This document shows positions 14,376 through 15,675 of a DNA stretch of 15,675 nucleotides, piece after piece. The notes beneath the pieces are model-generated. The model saw only the letters and a list, made by a program, of their open reading frames with translations, ran no database searches and was not told the DNA's origin. This DNA comes from an uncultured Bacteroidales bacterium. GTDB lineage: Bacteria > Bacteroidota > Bacteroidia > Bacteroidales > Paludibacteraceae. How positions within the stretch are numbered: the stretch's first letter is position 1; each line of letters starts with the position of its first letter. The position numbers and the translations under genes are program-made. The stretch covers positions 1 through 15,675 of the forward strand of contig CAMOHN010000008.1 in NCBI GenBank assembly GCA_946615455.1. Direction: 5' to 3'.

Positions 14376-14756
14376 TTATTGCAACTGACTCCAGTAGGAC
14401 TTGCCGTCCTTTTTGAGTTGGAGTATCAAGTATAGGATAATAGGTCCCAGAATAGCTCCGATCAGTGTCATTGCGGAAATGTTGCCAATAATCAGGGGTA
14501 GGCAAATGTTCAAGAGGGCAACGGCGACAAACAACCAGAAACCGAGTTGCTTACGGTTGAGAAGCAGAATAGCGGCTGCCACATTGACAAAACCCAAAAT
14601 GCCGGATACAATCATGTACCAACCATACTCATACATAATAAGGCTCATAATAGCAGTAATCAGATTAGCGATTACCATGAACCACAGCCAAAAGGTGACA
14701 AACCCGTGGCGTTGTTGCGGAGCTTGAGGCTCCATTGTGTTGTCGATGTTTTCCAT
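14376..14756 (-). CDS. Small four-helix membrane protein of unknown function
   Basis: This 126-residue protein has a short polar N-terminus with Pro and Gln (about 17 residues), then four predicted membrane segments: VTFWLWFMVIANLITAIMSL, YMIVSGILGFVNVAAAILLL, GFWLFVAVALLNICLPLII and AMTLIGAILGPIILYLIL, ending in a charged tail (QLKKDGKSYWSQLQ). A second in-frame Met at 14735 is an alternative start. Such proteins are common in Bacteroidota without an assigned role. It is upstream of and probably co-transcribed with the lipoprotein. No consensus promoter could be placed with confidence in 14757-14955. Confidence 0.7.
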   Translation of the reverse strand: MENIDNTMEPQAPQQRHGFVTFWLWFMVIANLITAIMSLIMYEYGWYMIVSGILGFVNVAAAILLLNRKQLGFWLFVAVALLNICLPLIIGNISAMTLIGAILGPIILYLILQLKKDGKSYWSQLQ

Positions 14757-14888
14757 AGTGTTGATGTTTTTTATTTCCGGCTCTTACGCCTTCGCCGGTG
14801 TTGGCTGTTGGTTATTTGAAACCGATTTCAATATGTAATGAACCCCTCTAACCCTCTCACACCAAGGTGAGCCGGCGTAGATAGATCC

Positions 14889-14911
14889 GCGCAAAAAACA
14901 TCGTTTTGCGC
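14889..14911. repeat. Small inverted repeat in the intergenic stretch 14757-15033
   Basis: GCGCAAAA (14889-14896) and TTTTGCGC (14904-14911) form a perfect 8-bp inverted repeat around seven bases. It lies between the strong terminator at 14956-14994 and the membrane-protein gene, so it may be an operator or a 5' UTR hairpin. Nothing else in 14757-14955 could be assigned. Confidence 0.4.
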
Positions 14912-14955
14912 CGTAAAGGAAAACAATTCCATACAACTGACCAAAAAATCGTCCT

Positions 14956-14994
14956 AAAAAAACAAAAACGCAGCCCTCAGGCTGCGTTTTTGTT
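14956..14994 (-). terminator. Strong intrinsic terminator of the RND/P-II operon
   Basis: AACAAAAACGCAGCC (14961-14975) pairs perfectly over 15 bp with 14980-14994 around a four-base loop. On the minus strand the GC core is followed by TTTTTGTTTTTTT. It lies 39 bases past the stop of the P-II-like gene. The plus strand also has a five-T run after the core, so it may work in both directions, although no plus-strand gene ends here. Confidence 0.92.
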
Positions 14995-15033
14995 GATATG
15001 TGATAACGGAACGGCTGCGGTTGTCCGAGTCGT

Positions 15034-15327
15034 TTATACCGTTTGCTCGATGTTCCATACGAAGGCGCGGACACCTACTTCCTCGTTACGCATGTCCAAC
15101 TTTTTGACCGACTCTAACAGAGCGGGCACCTTTTCGTCTTCGACTATGGTAAGGATGCATGAGTTCATTTCGGGCCATGCATGGGTGCCTCTGTGCGGCT
15201 CGCCGTTGCGCGAGCCGCGACCTTGCACCTCCTCAAAAAAGGTGAAACCACGGATATTCAGCATGTCCAACATATATTCCACACGGTCGGTATGGGCTTG
15301 GTTGAAAACAATCATTACACTTTTCAT
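15034..15327 (-). CDS. P-II-like regulatory protein adjacent to RND pump
   Basis: This 97-residue protein has the P-II/CutA-like ferredoxin fold pattern: strand MKSVMIVFNQ, helix HTDRVEYMLDMLNI, strand GFTFFEEVQG, a loop with GRGSRNGEPHRGTHAWPEMN in the T-loop position, strand SCILTIVED, helix KVPALLESVKKLD. It is shorter than classical GlnB (112 residues) and lacks the tyrosine-containing T-loop uridylylation site, so it is probably a P-II-like sensor rather than a nitrogen regulator. It begins 23 bases after the RND transporter gene, an arrangement frequent in Bacteroidota. A role in sensing or controlling the pump is inferred. It is followed by a strong terminator. Confidence 0.75.
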   Translation of the reverse strand: MKSVMIVFNQAHTDRVEYMLDMLNIRGFTFFEEVQGRGSRNGEPHRGTHAWPEMNSCILTIVEDEKVPALLESVKKLDMRNEEVGVRAFVWNIEQTV

Positions 15328-15350
15328 AATTCAGTTGCTTGGTTTGAGGG

Positions 15351-15675
15351 TTAGCGGTCTTTGAGTTTGATGTCCATAAAGATGAATTGTTTGCGCCGGC
15401 GTTGTGTGTCGGTTTCTTCTTCCAACAGTTGTCCCTTGAAAACCATTGAGCATAGTTCAACTAAGTCGTGCCAATGCTCGGCAAGACTTTTGCCTTCGGG
15501 GTGGAAAAGTCCCAAGGTAAGGATACAACGCGGTATGTTCCAGAACGCTATCTTGACGAATCGAACGATAATCGGCATAGAGGCATACAGGGTAGGTACA
15601 AGGAAGAGGGTCAGGAAAGTGGAGACGGTCAGACCGCCGATGACGACGATACCTAACGGTTGCCACATCTCGGCA
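15351..15675 (-). CDS. RND efflux transporter (AcrB/CusA family), C-terminal fragment cut by window edge
   Basis: Only the last 107 or so residues are present; the 5' part lies beyond 15675. AEMWQPLGIVVIGGLTVST followed by FLTLFLVPTLYA is the hallmark last transmembrane segment of inner-membrane RND pumps, which export metals, drugs or other compounds by proton antiport through an adaptor and outer-membrane channel. About 75 residues follow that segment, including a second hydrophobic stretch (FVKIAFWNIPRCILTLGLF) and a charged end (TQRRRKQFIFMDIKLKDR). This tail is longer than the short one usual for the family. The P-II-like gene follows at 23 bases. The substrate class cannot be told from this fragment. 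Confidence 0.88.
   Translation of the reverse strand, partial: AEMWQPLGIVVIGGLTVSTFLTLFLVPTLYASMPIIVRFVKIAFWNIPRCILTLGLFHPEGKSLAEHWHDLVELCSMVFKGQLLEEETDTQRRRKQFIFMDIKLKDR

Overview
The window looks like a chromosomal segment of a member of the Bacteroidota, probably order Bacteroidales. Three promoters match the phylum-specific form (TTG about 19-20 bases upstream of TAnnTTTG), Shine-Dalgarno sequences are weak or absent, and the gene content fits: a giant exported protein with GCDS(V/I)Y repeats, lipoproteins, a P-II-like protein beside an RND pump, and a GDP-heptose operon. No rRNA, tRNA, CRISPR array or insertion sequence was seen.

Left part (1-5210, minus strand). A two-gene unit encodes a predicted outer-membrane beta-barrel protein (3807-4724), then a very large exported repeat protein (start 3766) that runs off the left edge. 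At least 17 modules of about 51 residues are visible, in three- and four-module super-repeats with a regular pattern of lost cysteines. The 486 bases upstream of the barrel gene hold a good minus-strand promoter (5095-5124), about 300 bases of strongly structured RNA (4790-5090) that can form mutually exclusive helices, and a hairpin plus T-run terminator just before the barrel gene. It could be an attenuator-type leader or a free-standing small RNA, possibly 6S-like.

Middle plus-strand operon (5211-7557). Two closely related ABC-2 type permeases of the polysaccharide-export kind overlap by one base. A short formate/nitrite-transporter-family protein follows. No ATPase subunit is encoded here. 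The operon converges on the next block across an inverted-repeat cluster at 7515-7576.

Minus-strand block 13776 to 7597. A group 1 glycosyltransferase, HddA-type heptose-7-phosphate kinase, GmhA isomerase and a fused HddC-GmhB protein overlap end to end. Together they cover all four steps from sedoheptulose 7-phosphate to GDP-D-glycero-D-manno-heptose, with a glycosyltransferase that may use the product. A Na/phosphate cotransporter with a PhoU-like tail and a PepSY-like secreted protein follow at short spacing. A good promoter precedes the glycosyltransferase (13808-13837).

Right end (13930-15675, minus strand). A small lipoprotein and a four-helix membrane protein, both of unknown function, form one pair. 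Beyond a strong terminator (14956-14994) lie a P-II-like regulator and the C-terminal end of an RND efflux transporter cut by the window edge.

The window's main theme is the cell surface: nucleotide-heptose synthesis, glycan export and an exported repeat protein. Linking these blocks functionally is inference.
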